Numbered from the stretch's first letter, positions 26,172-35,490 are shown. The stretch: DNA of 39,925 nt from Moritella sp. PE36 (GCF_000170855.1 NZ_ABCQ01000042.1:1-39925); one strand, 5' to 3'. A program made the numbers and translations. Notes: generated from the letters alone by a model not told the origin.

Positions 26172-26888
26172 CTAACCAGTAGTCAGAGTTTGCCTTAAAA
26201 ATGCCAAAATCCACTTGGTGGTAAGCATATCATCTGCTTGATAATTGAGTGAATCCATTGCCGAGTCGATAGTATCGACAGGGATCCTATCGCGGCGTAT
26301 ATCCATAAGTGCCGCAGAATATTGCGCACTAAACTCAGGATGTCCTTGTAAGCCAAGAAAATGAGAATCAACTTGGAACATGCTATAAGGACAAAAATCA
26401 TTGCCCATCAACACTTGTGCGCCAAGAGGTAGCTTGCAGATCTGATCTTGATGGCTAACGACGAGCGCGATATTATCTTGCTGCGGTTGCATCCAAGTTC
26501 GCTCGGCTAGCAAATTAGAGTGAGCCACACCTACCCCCCAGCCAAGTGGGCTTTTTTCTACTTCACCACCGAGAGCTTTGGCAATTAGCTGATGGCCAAA
26601 ACAAATACCGACAAAGCCTTTACCCGCAGCATAAAGCTCACGAATAAAGTCTTCCAGTTGGCGGATCCAAGGTTGCTCATCGTTAACCCCCCATTTACTG
26701 CCACTGCTGATGTAAGCATCACATTCGTCAACATGTTGTGGAAAATGACCATCAATCACAGGATAAAAATGAAGTTCTAATGCTTCACCCGTTTGCTTGA
26801 ATAGCGCCTCAAACATAGCGGGATAATCACCAAAATCGGGCTGTAAACTGTTTTGTACATGGTCACATTGTAGAATACCTAATTTCAT
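26172..26888 (-). CDS. Class I glutamine amidotransferase-like hydrolase, copy 2
   Basis: 238 residues; triad Cys96 (GICFGHQ), His183 and Glu185 (GHPEF), the same numbering as copy 1. GGAGGCAAGG precedes the ATG. It lies 35 bp after the iron alcohol dehydrogenase, on the same strand, so it is the likelier of the two to be a true member of the permease-ligase-dehydrogenase operon. The proposed role is splitting gamma-glutamyl-glycine (or another gamma-glutamyl acid) to release glutamate. The family is also used for glutamine hydrolysis, so this depends on context. Confidence 0.88.
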   Translation of the reverse strand: MKLGILQCDHVQNSLQPDFGDYPAMFEALFKQTGEALELHFYPVIDGHFPQHVDECDAYISSGSKWGVNDEQPWIRQLEDFIRELYAAGKGFVGICFGHQLIAKALGGEVEKSPLGWGVGVAHSNLLAERTWMQPQQDNIALVVSHQDQICKLPLGAQVLMGNDFCPYSMFQVDSHFLGLQGHPEFSAQYSAALMDIRRDRIPVDTIDSAMDSLNYQADDMLTTKWILAFLRQTLTTG

Positions 26889-26923
26889 AACCTTGCCTCC
26901 ATTGATGCGGTTATTGCTATCAT

Positions 26924-28093
26924 TTACAGTTCACCGTATACCGCAGACTGGAAAATAGCGGCGTATTGCTGCGCATCAAATGCAATTGGATTACCGCCTG
27001 CAGATGGATCCTGTTCAGCCATTGCACCGATTTCGGTTACGCGTTCAGCGTCAATGCCAATCGCGCTTAAGGCATGCGGAATATCAAGTTGTTGGCGTAG
27101 CGTTAATACCCAATTTAAGAAACTGTCAAAGCCAGCATCTTCCAGCTCTAGGTAACTGCTTAAGCGGGTTAACTTCGCCTCAATGGCACTACGATTGGCC
27201 TTTAATACATAAGGCATTAAGATAGCGTTCAATAAACCATGATGACTATCGTAAAGCGCACCGATAGGATGAGCGAGCGCATGCATACCGCCAAGACCAC
27301 GTTGGAAAGCGGTTGAACCCATAGTCGAAGCGGTCATCATTTGGGCCCTTGCTTCGAGATCGTTACCATCTTTAACTGCACGCGGTAAATACTCTTTAAT
27401 CAGACGAATCGATTCCAAGGCAATGCCTTCCGCCATAGGATGATAGTAATTAGCACAATACGCTTCTAAGGCGTGAGATAATGCATCCATCCCAGTGGCA
27501 GCGGTTAACTTAGCGGGTAAACCGACGCTGAGCTGTGGATCTAAAATCACGATAGCAGGTAACATATTAGGATGAAAAATAATGCGCTTAATGTGATTTT
27601 CATGATCCGTGATCACCGAGGCGCGCCCCACCTCAGACCCTGTGCCTGATGTTGTTGGCACCGCGACAACAGGTGCCATTCCCTCAGTGCGTACGTTTAA
27701 CCAGTTGTCGCCCACATCTTCAAAATCCCAAATAGGCAGTTCTTGTCCAACCATCAAGGCCACAGCTTTAGCAGCATCAAGTGCAGATCCGCCACCAAAT
27801 GCGATGACACCATCATGCTCGCCTCGCCAGTAGGCACTGACCCCGTCGGTGACATTTTCACCTGTTGGGTTACCTTTAATCTGTGAAAAAATATTGCATC
27901 TTAAACCTGCTTGTTTGCAGCTGGCTAACGCGGCTTGCACCATAGGTAAGTCAGCTAGACCTGGATCGGTAATTAATAAAGGCGATGTCATGCCCAATTC
28001 TTGGCAAGTAGCCGGTAAATCTTGAATGCGGCCAATACCTGCACGAATGGCAGTGGGATAATTCCAATTAGCAGTAAATTGATTAAGTTCCAT
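26924..28093 (-). CDS. Iron-containing alcohol dehydrogenase
   Basis: 389-residue class III (Fe-type) dehydrogenase. The NAD-binding GGGSALDAAKA (100-110) and TTSGTGSEV are present; metal ligands Asp203, His207 (GMDALSHALEAY), His271 and His285 (MHALAHPIGALYDSHHG) match the FucO pattern and its 14-residue spacing. It oxidises an alcohol to an aldehyde with NAD+. AGGGAG lies just before the ATG. It follows the aldehyde dehydrogenase by 15 bp, so the two act in sequence; here the substrate is proposed to be a gamma-glutamyl amino alcohol. Confidence 0.92.
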   Translation of the reverse strand: MELNQFTANWNYPTAIRAGIGRIQDLPATCQELGMTSPLLITDPGLADLPMVQAALASCKQAGLRCNIFSQIKGNPTGENVTDGVSAYWRGEHDGVIAFGGGSALDAAKAVALMVGQELPIWDFEDVGDNWLNVRTEGMAPVVAVPTTSGTGSEVGRASVITDHENHIKRIIFHPNMLPAIVILDPQLSVGLPAKLTAATGMDALSHALEAYCANYYHPMAEGIALESIRLIKEYLPRAVKDGNDLEARAQMMTASTMGSTAFQRGLGGMHALAHPIGALYDSHHGLLNAILMPYVLKANRSAIEAKLTRLSSYLELEDAGFDSFLNWVLTLRQQLDIPHALSAIGIDAERVTEIGAMAEQDPSAGGNPIAFDAQQYAAIFQSAVYGEL

Positions 28094-28108
28094 TTTATCT
28101 CCCTCTCA

Positions 28109-29503
28109 CTAAAGCTTAATGTGGAATGATTTTGGTCGTGTTAGTGACTCATAACCTAATGCTGATAAAGTACAGCCTCGTCCAGAGTTCTTAACCCCCG
28201 TCCAGGCCAGCGCGGGATCGAGGTAGTCACAACGATTAACAAAAAAAGTCCCTGTTTCTAATTGCTCGCCAATAGCGACTGCGGTGTCGATATCTTGAGT
28301 AAATACCGATGCAGTGAGACCAAACTCAGAATCATTCATTAACGAAATTGCTTCTTCATCACTGTCGACTTTCATAATGCCAACGACAGGACCAAAACTT
28401 TCTTCAGTCATGACCCGCATTTGGTGGTTAACATTGGTTAATAGTTGCGGGGCCAGATAAGGCGTTCCGACTTCATCCAGCGGAAAATCAGCTGCATCTA
28501 TATGCGCAATAGCCCCTTTCGAAATTGCATCTTGTATTTGCGAACGCACAAAATCAGCCGCAGACGCTTTTACAACTGGCCCTAATGTGGTGCTCTCATC
28601 ATCAGAACGACCAAGCTGATAACCTTTAACGATTTCGACAGACTTACGTACAAATTCGTCAAACACACTGCTATCTACATAGATACGTTCGATACCACAG
28701 CAAGATTGTCCAGAATTGAAAAATGCACCATCAATACACGTGGCTACCGCATTATCAATATCGGCATCAGCACGAACATAAGCTGGATCTTTACCACCGA
28801 GCTCTAAACCGACGCCAATAAAACGTCCGCTGCTGGCTCTTTCAACCATAGCACCACCCGCCACTGACCCAGTGAAAGCCACGTAATCAATGCGACTATC
28901 CTTGATTACCGCTTCCGTATCGGCATGGCTTAGATGTAAATATTGGAATACGCCATCCGGTAAACCGGCTTTTTGAAAGGCATTGAATAATTGCTCTGCG
29001 CATAATGGCGTCTGTGCGGAATGTTTCAATACCACACTGTTCCCCGCCATGATCGCAGGCATAATGGCATTGATAGCCGTTAAATAAGGATAATTCCACG
29101 GTGCTACAACAAAAGCAGACCCTACTGCTTCGCGTTTAATGTAACGCTGGAAGCCTGTTTTTTCTGGCAGTAAAATACTCGCCAAGGCATCATCCGCAGC
29201 GTCGATCATGTAACGTGCACGCTCAACTAAACCTGCGACTTCACCGCGGGCATATTGAATCGGCCGTCCCATCATCCAGCATAATTCATGCGCAATTTCA
29301 TCTTCATTTGCCATAAAGACATCAACCATTTTATGGCAAATCGCAGCACGTTCTTTCAGAACAACCTGACGCCAATTAGCTTGGGCTGTAACCGCCTTCT
29401 GTAAGGTATTATTAATCTCTTCACTGCTGGCTAGATGACGCTCAACGTAGATAGAGTTATCTATTGGTGAACGTGTTTGTTGTATATGGCTTGTGATATT
29501 CAT
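28109..29503 (-). CDS. NAD(P)-dependent aldehyde dehydrogenase
   Basis: 464 residues. Rossmann marks APWNYP (Asn137) and FTGSVAGG; the general base Glu234 in LELGGKDP; the catalytic Cys268 in NSGQSCCGIER; and the closing KNSGRG. It oxidises an aldehyde to an acid. It is the middle gene of the set: 14 bp after the ligase, 15 bp before the alcohol dehydrogenase. In the proposed pathway it would turn gamma-glutamyl-aminoacetaldehyde into gamma-glutamyl-glycine. AGGGAG lies upstream of the ATG. The subfamily is succinate-semialdehyde/gamma-aminobutyraldehyde-like; the exact substrate is not shown. Confidence 0.92.
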   Translation of the reverse strand: MNITSHIQQTRSPIDNSIYVERHLASSEEINNTLQKAVTAQANWRQVVLKERAAICHKMVDVFMANEDEIAHELCWMMGRPIQYARGEVAGLVERARYMIDAADDALASILLPEKTGFQRYIKREAVGSAFVVAPWNYPYLTAINAIMPAIMAGNSVVLKHSAQTPLCAEQLFNAFQKAGLPDGVFQYLHLSHADTEAVIKDSRIDYVAFTGSVAGGAMVERASSGRFIGVGLELGGKDPAYVRADADIDNAVATCIDGAFFNSGQSCCGIERIYVDSSVFDEFVRKSVEIVKGYQLGRSDDESTTLGPVVKASAADFVRSQIQDAISKGAIAHIDAADFPLDEVGTPYLAPQLLTNVNHQMRVMTEESFGPVVGIMKVDSDEEAISLMNDSEFGLTASVFTQDIDTAVAIGEQLETGTFFVNRCDYLDPALAWTGVKNSGRGCTLSALGYESLTRPKSFHIKL

Positions 29504-29517
29504 TATCGGTATGCTCC

Positions 29518-30888
29518 CTAGATGATCTCAAAATAACGTTCTAATTCCCAATCTGACACGTGTTTTCTAAATTCACGTTCTTCCCACTCACGGGTAGCGG
29601 CATAATGCTGAACAAATTCATGGCCGAATAATTCTTTAGCGACTTCAGAACGTTTTAATTTACGCGCAGCATCAAACAGTGTGCGTGGTAGCGATAGCGC
29701 TTCGGGATGGTCTTGATCATACGCATTACCTTTCACTTGCGCGTATGGTTCTAGTTTCTGCTCTATGCCCATCAGACCAGACGCTAATGCCGCAGCGAGT
29801 GCAAGATAAGGGTTAGCATCGGCAGAGCCTAGGCGGTACTCAATACGCTGTGATTTCTCCGACCCCGGAATAACCCGCAGTGCTGTGGTACGGTTTTCTA
29901 CGCCCCAAGTGGCATCGAGCGGTGCCCATAACCCCGGGACCATGCGGCTATAACTATTTACTGTTGGTGCGATCATCGCTAAAAACTCAGGCATGTATTT
30001 TTGTTGCCCAGCAAGAAAGTGACGTTGCGTATCACTCATGTTGTACGCATTATTGGGATCGTGGAACACTGCCTTGCCGTTTTTGTCTTTTAAAGAAATA
30101 TGAATGTGACCACTTTGTCCCGGCCAATCGCTTGACCATTTCGCCATGAAGGTGGCCATCAATCCATTGCGTTGTGCCCAAACTTTAATAAAAGTTTTGA
30201 ATAATGCAGCCTTATCTGCCGCCTCTTTCGCGCCATCATGAGCGATCGCAGCTTCTAATACACCAGGTCCAGTTTCGGTGTGCAACCCCTCTATTGGGAA
30301 GTCCATCTCTTCACCTAGAGCCATGATTTGATGATGTAAATCGGCGTGTACTGAATTACGGAGCATAGAGTAGCCAAAGAAACCTGGGGTAAGTGGCGTT
30401 AGATTTTTATAGCCTTTTTCTCGCACTGATTCAGGCGTTTCTTTAAACATGAAAAATTCATATTCGAATGCGGCGGTGACATCAAAGCCCATACGGTCGG
30501 CACGCTCTAATACGCGGCGTAACGTGCCCCGAGGACAAACCGCTTCGGCATGGTCGCTAAACTCGGCAATGAATAACAACATATCGCCTTCGGCAGGCAG
30601 ATTACGACAAGTCTCAGGTAAAATGCGTACGGGTGCATCGGGATAACCAGTATGCCAACCCGTGAATTCCACATTATCGTAAAGCTGATCTTTTGAATCC
30701 CAGCCTAAAACCACATCACAAAAGGCAAAACCACTATCGAGAGAAGAGAAGAATTTCTCTTTACTCATATACTTACCACGCATGATACCGTCGGCATCAA
30801 ACAGGCCCACTTTTACATGGCTTAGACCACGTTGTTCGATAATATGTTTTGCATCGGCAACGGTCTTTACTTCTCTTGGGTTGAGCAT
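29518..30888 (-). CDS. Glutamine-synthetase-like gamma-glutamylamine ligase (PuuA/GlnA4-like)
   Basis: 456 residues of the GS type I fold. ATP/glutamate side: EYEFFMF (Glu142, Glu144), GPGVLEAAI, GHIHISL, NRTTALRVIPGS and RIEYRLGSADANPYLA are all present. The N-terminal ammonium-site motif of true GlnA (DGSS) is replaced by DADGIMRGK (31-39), as in enzymes that join glutamate to an amine. There is no adenylylation-type NLYDLPP motif. So it makes a gamma-glutamyl amide from glutamate, ATP and an amine. Which amine is open; the upstream permease points to ethanolamine. AAGGA precedes the ATG. A 100-bp gap separates it from the permease. Confidence 0.9.
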   Translation of the reverse strand: MLNPREVKTVADAKHIIEQRGLSHVKVGLFDADGIMRGKYMSKEKFFSSLDSGFAFCDVVLGWDSKDQLYDNVEFTGWHTGYPDAPVRILPETCRNLPAEGDMLLFIAEFSDHAEAVCPRGTLRRVLERADRMGFDVTAAFEYEFFMFKETPESVREKGYKNLTPLTPGFFGYSMLRNSVHADLHHQIMALGEEMDFPIEGLHTETGPGVLEAAIAHDGAKEAADKAALFKTFIKVWAQRNGLMATFMAKWSSDWPGQSGHIHISLKDKNGKAVFHDPNNAYNMSDTQRHFLAGQQKYMPEFLAMIAPTVNSYSRMVPGLWAPLDATWGVENRTTALRVIPGSEKSQRIEYRLGSADANPYLALAAALASGLMGIEQKLEPYAQVKGNAYDQDHPEALSLPRTLFDAARKLKRSEVAKELFGHEFVQHYAATREWEEREFRKHVSDWELERYFEII

Positions 30889-30988
30889 AATACATCCTTA
30901 TATTACAGAGCCTATTTCGGCTATGTTTAATAGTGACGAACAATCGTGACAAGCAGTCGAGACAGATTATTCGTCTGATAATAAAAGT

Positions 30989-32425
30989 TTAGCTTAGTTC
31001 AGACTCCGCCTGCGCAATCGCGGCAAACTCTTCGTCAGGCACTTTACCGACAAGGTGATGGCGGCTGTAGAAAGCAAAGTATGCAACTAAAATTGCGTAG
31101 AAGATCCCAGCCCACATCGCAGCTTCGAGGCTCACAAGGAAAGTACTCGCAAATGCTACGATTGATAAAATAAACGCAATACCTGTCGTAAATATGCCAC
31201 CAGGAGTACGGTAAGGACGCTCTAAATTAGGCTCTTTGAAACGTAAGATAATGTGGGACAGCATCATTAGCGCGTAAGAAATTGTTGCCCCAAATACTGC
31301 CATGGTGATCATCAGATCGCCTTCGCCAGTTAGCGAAAGTAAGAAGCCGATAATACCCGGAATGATCAATGCCATTGTTGGTACTTTACGTTCACCCGTT
31401 ATCGATAAGAAACGGGGTAAGTAACCAGCACGAGATAAAGCGAATACTTGACGCGAATAGGCATAGATGATCGAGAAGAAACTCGCGATTAGACCAAATA
31501 ACCCGACGATATTAACGAAAGTAGCAATCGATGAATTCTCACCATATACAACTTGTAGAGCACCAACTAAAGGCGCGCCGTGATCTTTCATCATTTCAGA
31601 ACCAGCAACACCCGGTGCTAAAAATAATACGCCAAACGCGAAGATTAATAAGATAACCATCGCTGTGATAATACCGCGTGGCATATCACGTCCCGGATTA
31701 GTGGTTTCTTCTGCAGCGAGTGGCACACCTTCAACAGCAAGAAATAACCAGATTGCAAATGGAATAGCACTCCAAATACCGATATAACCTTCTGGTAGGA
31801 AAGGCGTTGCGCCAGCCGCTTCTGTATTGACGGCGATATCAAGTAAGTTGTTAACATCGAAATGTGGAATAAGACCGAGTGCAAAAACCAATAATGCAAT
31901 CACTGCAACACCGGTAATACACATCATGATTTTCAGTGCTTCACCCGCGCCAAGTAAGTGAATACCGATGAAGGCAATATAACATCCGGCATAAACCAGT
32001 GGACCATCAATACCGAAAATCGAGTTGACATAAGCGCCAATGAATACTGCAATCGCCGCTGGAGCAATCGAGTATTCTAATAAGATAGCTGTTCCCGTTA
32101 AGAAACCGCCCCAAGGACCCATAGCACGACGAGCAAAACTATAACCACCGCCTGCAGTTGGTAAGGATGAAGAGAGCTCAGCTAAACCAAACACCATAAA
32201 AGTGTACATGATGCCCATTAATACAGTAGCAATCAGCATACCGCCAAAACCACCTTGAGCAAGGCCAAAGTTCCAACCAGCAAAATCGCCAGAGATAACA
32301 TATGACACCCCTAAACTAGCGAGTAAGACCCAACCTGCTACGCCTTTTTTCAGTTGTCGATTATCGAGATAATCGGCAGAGACCTCATTGTAAGTAACTA
32401 CCCCAGATTCATTATTATTTGACAT
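30989..32425 (-). CDS. eat: APC-superfamily permease, ethanolamine-permease type
   Basis: 478 residues and about 12 membrane helices. The N-terminal LKKGVAGWVLLASLGVSYVI and SGDFAGWNFGLAQGGFGG, then AELSSSLPTAGGGYSFARRA and GPWGGFLTGTAILLEYSIAP, are the pattern of proton-coupled ethanolamine permeases (Eat); PuuP-type putrescine importers look different. It imports the amine for the genes that follow on the same strand. AAGGA is six bases before the ATG. The symbol is by similarity of these motifs and is tentative. The next gene upstream, on the same strand, is a LysR regulator. Confidence 0.82.
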   Translation of the reverse strand: MSNNNESGVVTYNEVSADYLDNRQLKKGVAGWVLLASLGVSYVISGDFAGWNFGLAQGGFGGMLIATVLMGIMYTFMVFGLAELSSSLPTAGGGYSFARRAMGPWGGFLTGTAILLEYSIAPAAIAVFIGAYVNSIFGIDGPLVYAGCYIAFIGIHLLGAGEALKIMMCITGVAVIALLVFALGLIPHFDVNNLLDIAVNTEAAGATPFLPEGYIGIWSAIPFAIWLFLAVEGVPLAAEETTNPGRDMPRGIITAMVILLIFAFGVLFLAPGVAGSEMMKDHGAPLVGALQVVYGENSSIATFVNIVGLFGLIASFFSIIYAYSRQVFALSRAGYLPRFLSITGERKVPTMALIIPGIIGFLLSLTGEGDLMITMAVFGATISYALMMLSHIILRFKEPNLERPYRTPGGIFTTGIAFILSIVAFASTFLVSLEAAMWAGIFYAILVAYFAFYSRHHLVGKVPDEEFAAIAQAESELS

Positions 32426-32752
32426 TTCATTTCCTTATTGAGCATCTAGTTTCGATAAATATTTATAAAACTACTTCATCATTACATCCTTGATGAGGCC
32501 ATCTACTTGGCCTGAGTAAGATACTAAGAAGTAAAATAGAAAGGTGCAAACACAATAAAATTTGCCAAGGTGGGAAGAATTAGAAAAACTAATACTAGTG
32601 ATTTTATGAGGTGTAGAGCCTGTTATCGCTATGGCTTAGAAAGAAGTTTCAGAGCTGAACTCGTGAATCAATGACAGTTTTAGGCCTCGAGATAACGTGG
32701 TGATAAAATATATAAGGCCATAGAAGATAAATAATGAATAGCTTGAACTGCA
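32426..32752 (-). promoter_or_regulatory. 327-bp upstream region of the permease operon
   Basis: AT-rich and without a gene. It holds an inverted repeat aggcca (32496-32501) / tggcct (32508-32513), 71 bp before the permease start, which could be an operator for the LysR gene next door. No clear -10/-35 or sigma-54 site was seen. Confidence 0.4.
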
Positions 32753-33712
32753 TTAGCCAATATGAATCTGCTCATCTAGCCAAGGCAAATGCTGGTGGAT
32801 GAAACAGTTAAAGTCTTGGTTGAGGATGTTGCGGCTGTCTTTAGCGATAATTTCAGGTAGCTCCCATAACTTATTGTTACGAGCAACCAAGGTAATGTTG
32901 CGATAGAGAGGTTCTTGTGGCAAAGGTAAACACGTAATGCTAGCCATATCTATACCGGTATTAAATAAGCTAAGTGGCGTCGTGATGCTCCAGCCTAAGC
33001 CAGCTGAAACCGAGGATAGAATGGCAAAGGTATTGTCTAGGCGTAGGCTGATTTGCGGTTCCAGCGAGATACGTTTCAAATAGTTTTCAATGCGAATACC
33101 GATCAATGAGGCCGCAGTATAACGAATGAAGCCAAAGTTTTTTAACGACTTAAGTAAATGCTTATCATCGATAGGTTGATCTTTGGGCAGCACTAGAATA
33201 AAGGGTTCTCGTAAGATGGGGAAACGCATTAATTCAGGATAACCTTCCATGGCATCATCGGAAATAATCATATCAACGTGACGCGCTAACAATGCATTAG
33301 CATGGCGATGAGATAACCCACTGTGGATAGACCAAGTGTGAGTATATTTTTTCAATGTTGTCACCAGAGAAGAGCTGAGCGGATTAACCAGTGAATCAAC
33401 CATGGCAATATTAACGTGATTAAGATGATTGAAGTGAGTTTGGCGCATATCTTGGCTGGTTTTTTCCGCCTGCTTTAAAATCTGCTGCGCACGATCATAG
33501 AGAAACCGTCCTGCAGTTGTCACTTCAATAGGCCTTACCGTACGATCTAATAACAGGGCTTCTAAAGAACGCTCTAAATTGGCTAGGTTTTGTGATACTG
33601 CAGACTGGGTAGTCCCGAGTTTCTCAGCTGCAAGCGTCATGTTACCAGCATCAACAGTAGACACAAAAATCTCTAGTGACTTCAAATCAAAACCAAAGTT
33701 GCCAATCATCAT
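32753..33712 (-). CDS. LysR-family transcriptional regulator of the gamma-glutamylamine cluster (putative)
   Basis: 319 residues: N-terminal HTH DAGNMTLAAEKLGTTQSAVSQNLANLERSLEALLLDR, and a C-terminal effector domain with AMVDSLVNP. It lies upstream of the permease on the same strand with a 327-bp gap, so it may control the operon; this is by position only. Two ATGs overlap (33712 and 33709), both near AAGGA. The gene does not face a divergent partner, which is unusual for LysR. Confidence 0.88.
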   Translation of the reverse strand: MMIGNFGFDLKSLEIFVSTVDAGNMTLAAEKLGTTQSAVSQNLANLERSLEALLLDRTVRPIEVTTAGRFLYDRAQQILKQAEKTSQDMRQTHFNHLNHVNIAMVDSLVNPLSSSLVTTLKKYTHTWSIHSGLSHRHANALLARHVDMIISDDAMEGYPELMRFPILREPFILVLPKDQPIDDKHLLKSLKNFGFIRYTAASLIGIRIENYLKRISLEPQISLRLDNTFAILSSVSAGLGWSITTPLSLFNTGIDMASITCLPLPQEPLYRNITLVARNNKLWELPEIIAKDSRNILNQDFNCFIHQHLPWLDEQIHIG

Positions 33713-34108
33713 ACTTTCCTTGTTATGTGGTGACTATTTTTATTATATTTTATACCTGAATTATGAGGTTATAATAAGACATTGATTTTTTGTTAGTTAT
33801 TAATTGTTTAGTCGGTTTTTTAATGCCAAAAATGCCCATGGGTTAATAAAAATGAAAAAACAAGATAAAACACTGGATAATAATTTACGGCTGGCTTCAG
33901 CTTCGAAGACCTCACCACACTTTGAGAAAATGTTGATGGTTGAGCGATGAGTAGGTGTTACGTCAGATGAAAACTGAAGTACTTAGTGATGCTTGAGCAT
34001 AATACTAAAAAATGTACTGAATAAAAGGCAAAAAAAATGGCGAACCCACAAAGGTTCACCATTCTTTAATATTTGTTCAGCTCATATCAGAACTGAATAC
34101 ATAGCAAA
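33713..34108. other. 396-bp gap between LysR and the cold-shock gene
   Basis: Holds the LysR promoter and the terminator of the cold-shock gene (34030-34063). A 32-codon frame at 33852-33950 (opens MKKQDKTLDNNLRLASASK) has no RBS and is not called. Nothing else was recognised. Confidence 0.4.
34030..34063 (-). terminator. Rho-independent terminator of the cold-shock gene
   Basis: Stem aatggcgaacc (34036-34046) / ggttcaccatt (34053-34063), loop cacaaa; on the - strand the one mismatch becomes a G-U pair and the stem is followed by a run of T (complement of 34030-34037). It lies 46 nt after the csp stop. Confidence 0.8.
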
Positions 34109-34315
34109 CTAGATAGCTACGATGTTTTCTGCATTCGGGCCTTTTTGACCTTCGCCTACAGTGAATTCTACTTTTTGGCCTTCAACTAAAGTTTTGAAAC
34201 CTTCGCTAGCGATTGCGCTGAAATGTGCGAATACATCTGGGCCATTTTCTTGCTCGATGAAACCAAAACCTTTAGCTTCGTTAAACCACTTAACTGTACC
34301 TTGAACTTTAGACAT
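34109..34315 (-). CDS. CspA-family cold-shock protein
   Basis: 68-residue single cold-shock domain. RNP1 KGFGFIE (15-21) and RNP2 DVFAHF (29-34; Ala for the usual Val) are present, with the typical opening [18 protein letters not shown]. It binds single-stranded RNA and DNA and melts mRNA structure in the cold. The 290-nt upstream gap leaves room for the long 5' leader typical of cspA genes; AGGT lies seven bases before the ATG. It is closest to the CspD/CspE/CspA group but cannot be assigned to one. Confidence 0.95.
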   Translation of the reverse strand: MSKVQGTVKWFNEAKGFGFIEQENGPDVFAHFSAIASEGFKTLVEGQKVEFTVGEGQKGPNAENIVAI

Positions 34316-34605
34316 AATAATACCTGTATTTTAATTTGATTTGCCTTAATAGGCTTGAATAGCGTACAAAAAACTGGAACTTAAAAACTACAGAGCGAGG
34401 TATTATGAATAAAACAACGAAATGGAGAATGTAAACAAAAGGCTTTCTTGCTGAGGCACACTCTATAGAATCTAAAATAAAAGTCAAAGGTATTCATGAA
34501 ATAAAATGCTAACCGCTGTAAAGATACGCTTGCAGTTAAGCGTTTATGCTAAATTTTAAGTTGACCAAGCAATTATTTATCTATTTAAGACAAGTAATTG
34601 CAGTA

Positions 34606-35490
34606 TTAATGAGTGCTGCCTTTTGGCGTCATATTAAAATGACGCTTAAATTCACGACTGAACTGCGAAGAACTGGAATACCCCACTAATCTTGCGGCGT
34701 CACTCACTCGCAAGCCTTCGAGTTGGATCAGCTCTTTGGCTTTATTTAAACGCACTTTCTTTAAATATTGCAGTGGTGATTCTAAAGTCACTTTGCGAAA
34801 TGCTAAATGGAATGCAGAGACACTCATGTTAGCTTCTTCTGCTAGATATTGAACCGTGAGTCCTTCTGAATAATTTTGGTGCATTTTAGTCAGGACTTTC
34901 GCCACCCTTGCGTATTGCCCATCGTGATGTGCTAAATCAAACAGTACATGCCCTTCTGATCCGACAAGTGCTCGATACACGATTTCCATTACCAATGACT
35001 CTCCCAGCATTTTAGTATCAAGGTCAGAATGTAATGCCACCATTAAACGCTTACAACTGTCTAGCATAGGTGTGGCCATTTTGACTGAGCTTAATCCGCA
35101 TGTTTCTTGTTTACTTCTCGGTGCATGCTCAAAAAACGCGGCTTCCAATTCATTCACCAAACGGTGTAACAACGTTGAATCCACATTAATGTTTAAGCCT
35201 AACAATGGCACGCCATTCTCAGGTAAAGCTGCACATTCCAATGGCATGGGCACACCAACCACCAGATAGTCTTCAGGCCCATAATGCACTGGCTGATTAC
35301 CTATGTGTATATGCTTGCGACCTTGTCCCATGACGATTATTCCCGACTGGTACACAAAAGGCTGACGCTGATTGCCTTGGCTGCTGCGATAAAACCACAC
35401 CCCAGGAATAGCGGTTTCTTTCATGCCTTCCAACTCATTAAGATCATACTTATCCGCATATATTTGCATCAAATCGCCAAGAGAATTCAT
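34606..35490 (-). CDS. yqhC: AraC-family regulator, YqhC-like
   Basis: 294 residues with the AraC_N sensor domain (about 20-180; YQSGIIVMGQGRKHIHIG) and a C-terminal double HTH (ANMSVSAFHLAFRKVT; SSQFSREFKRHFNMTPKG). It is divergent from the yqhD-like gene across 151 bp, the same layout as in E. coli, where YqhC senses aldehydes and induces yqhD. AAGGACT is just before the ATG. The symbol is by this arrangement and domain type; effector not shown. Confidence 0.82.
   Translation of the reverse strand: MNSLGDLMQIYADKYDLNELEGMKETAIPGVWFYRSSQGNQRQPFVYQSGIIVMGQGRKHIHIGNQPVHYGPEDYLVVGVPMPLECAALPENGVPLLGLNINVDSTLLHRLVNELEAAFFEHAPRSKQETCGLSSVKMATPMLDSCKRLMVALHSDLDTKMLGESLVMEIVYRALVGSEGHVLFDLAHHDGQYARVAKVLTKMHQNYSEGLTVQYLAEEANMSVSAFHLAFRKVTLESPLQYLKKVRLNKAKELIQLEGLRVSDAARLVGYSSSSQFSREFKRHFNMTPKGSTH

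Noticed and set aside
25328-32425. Putrescine (Puu) pathway as the name for the cluster
   Set aside because: The permease is Eat-like and not PuuP-like, there is no PuuB-type oxidase or PuuE aminotransferase, an alcohol dehydrogenase is present instead, and the hydrolases are not of the PuuD subfamily.
33852-33950. 32-codon frame opening MKKQDKTLDNN
   Set aside because: No ribosome binding site and no recognised relatives; could be chance in an AT-rich gap.
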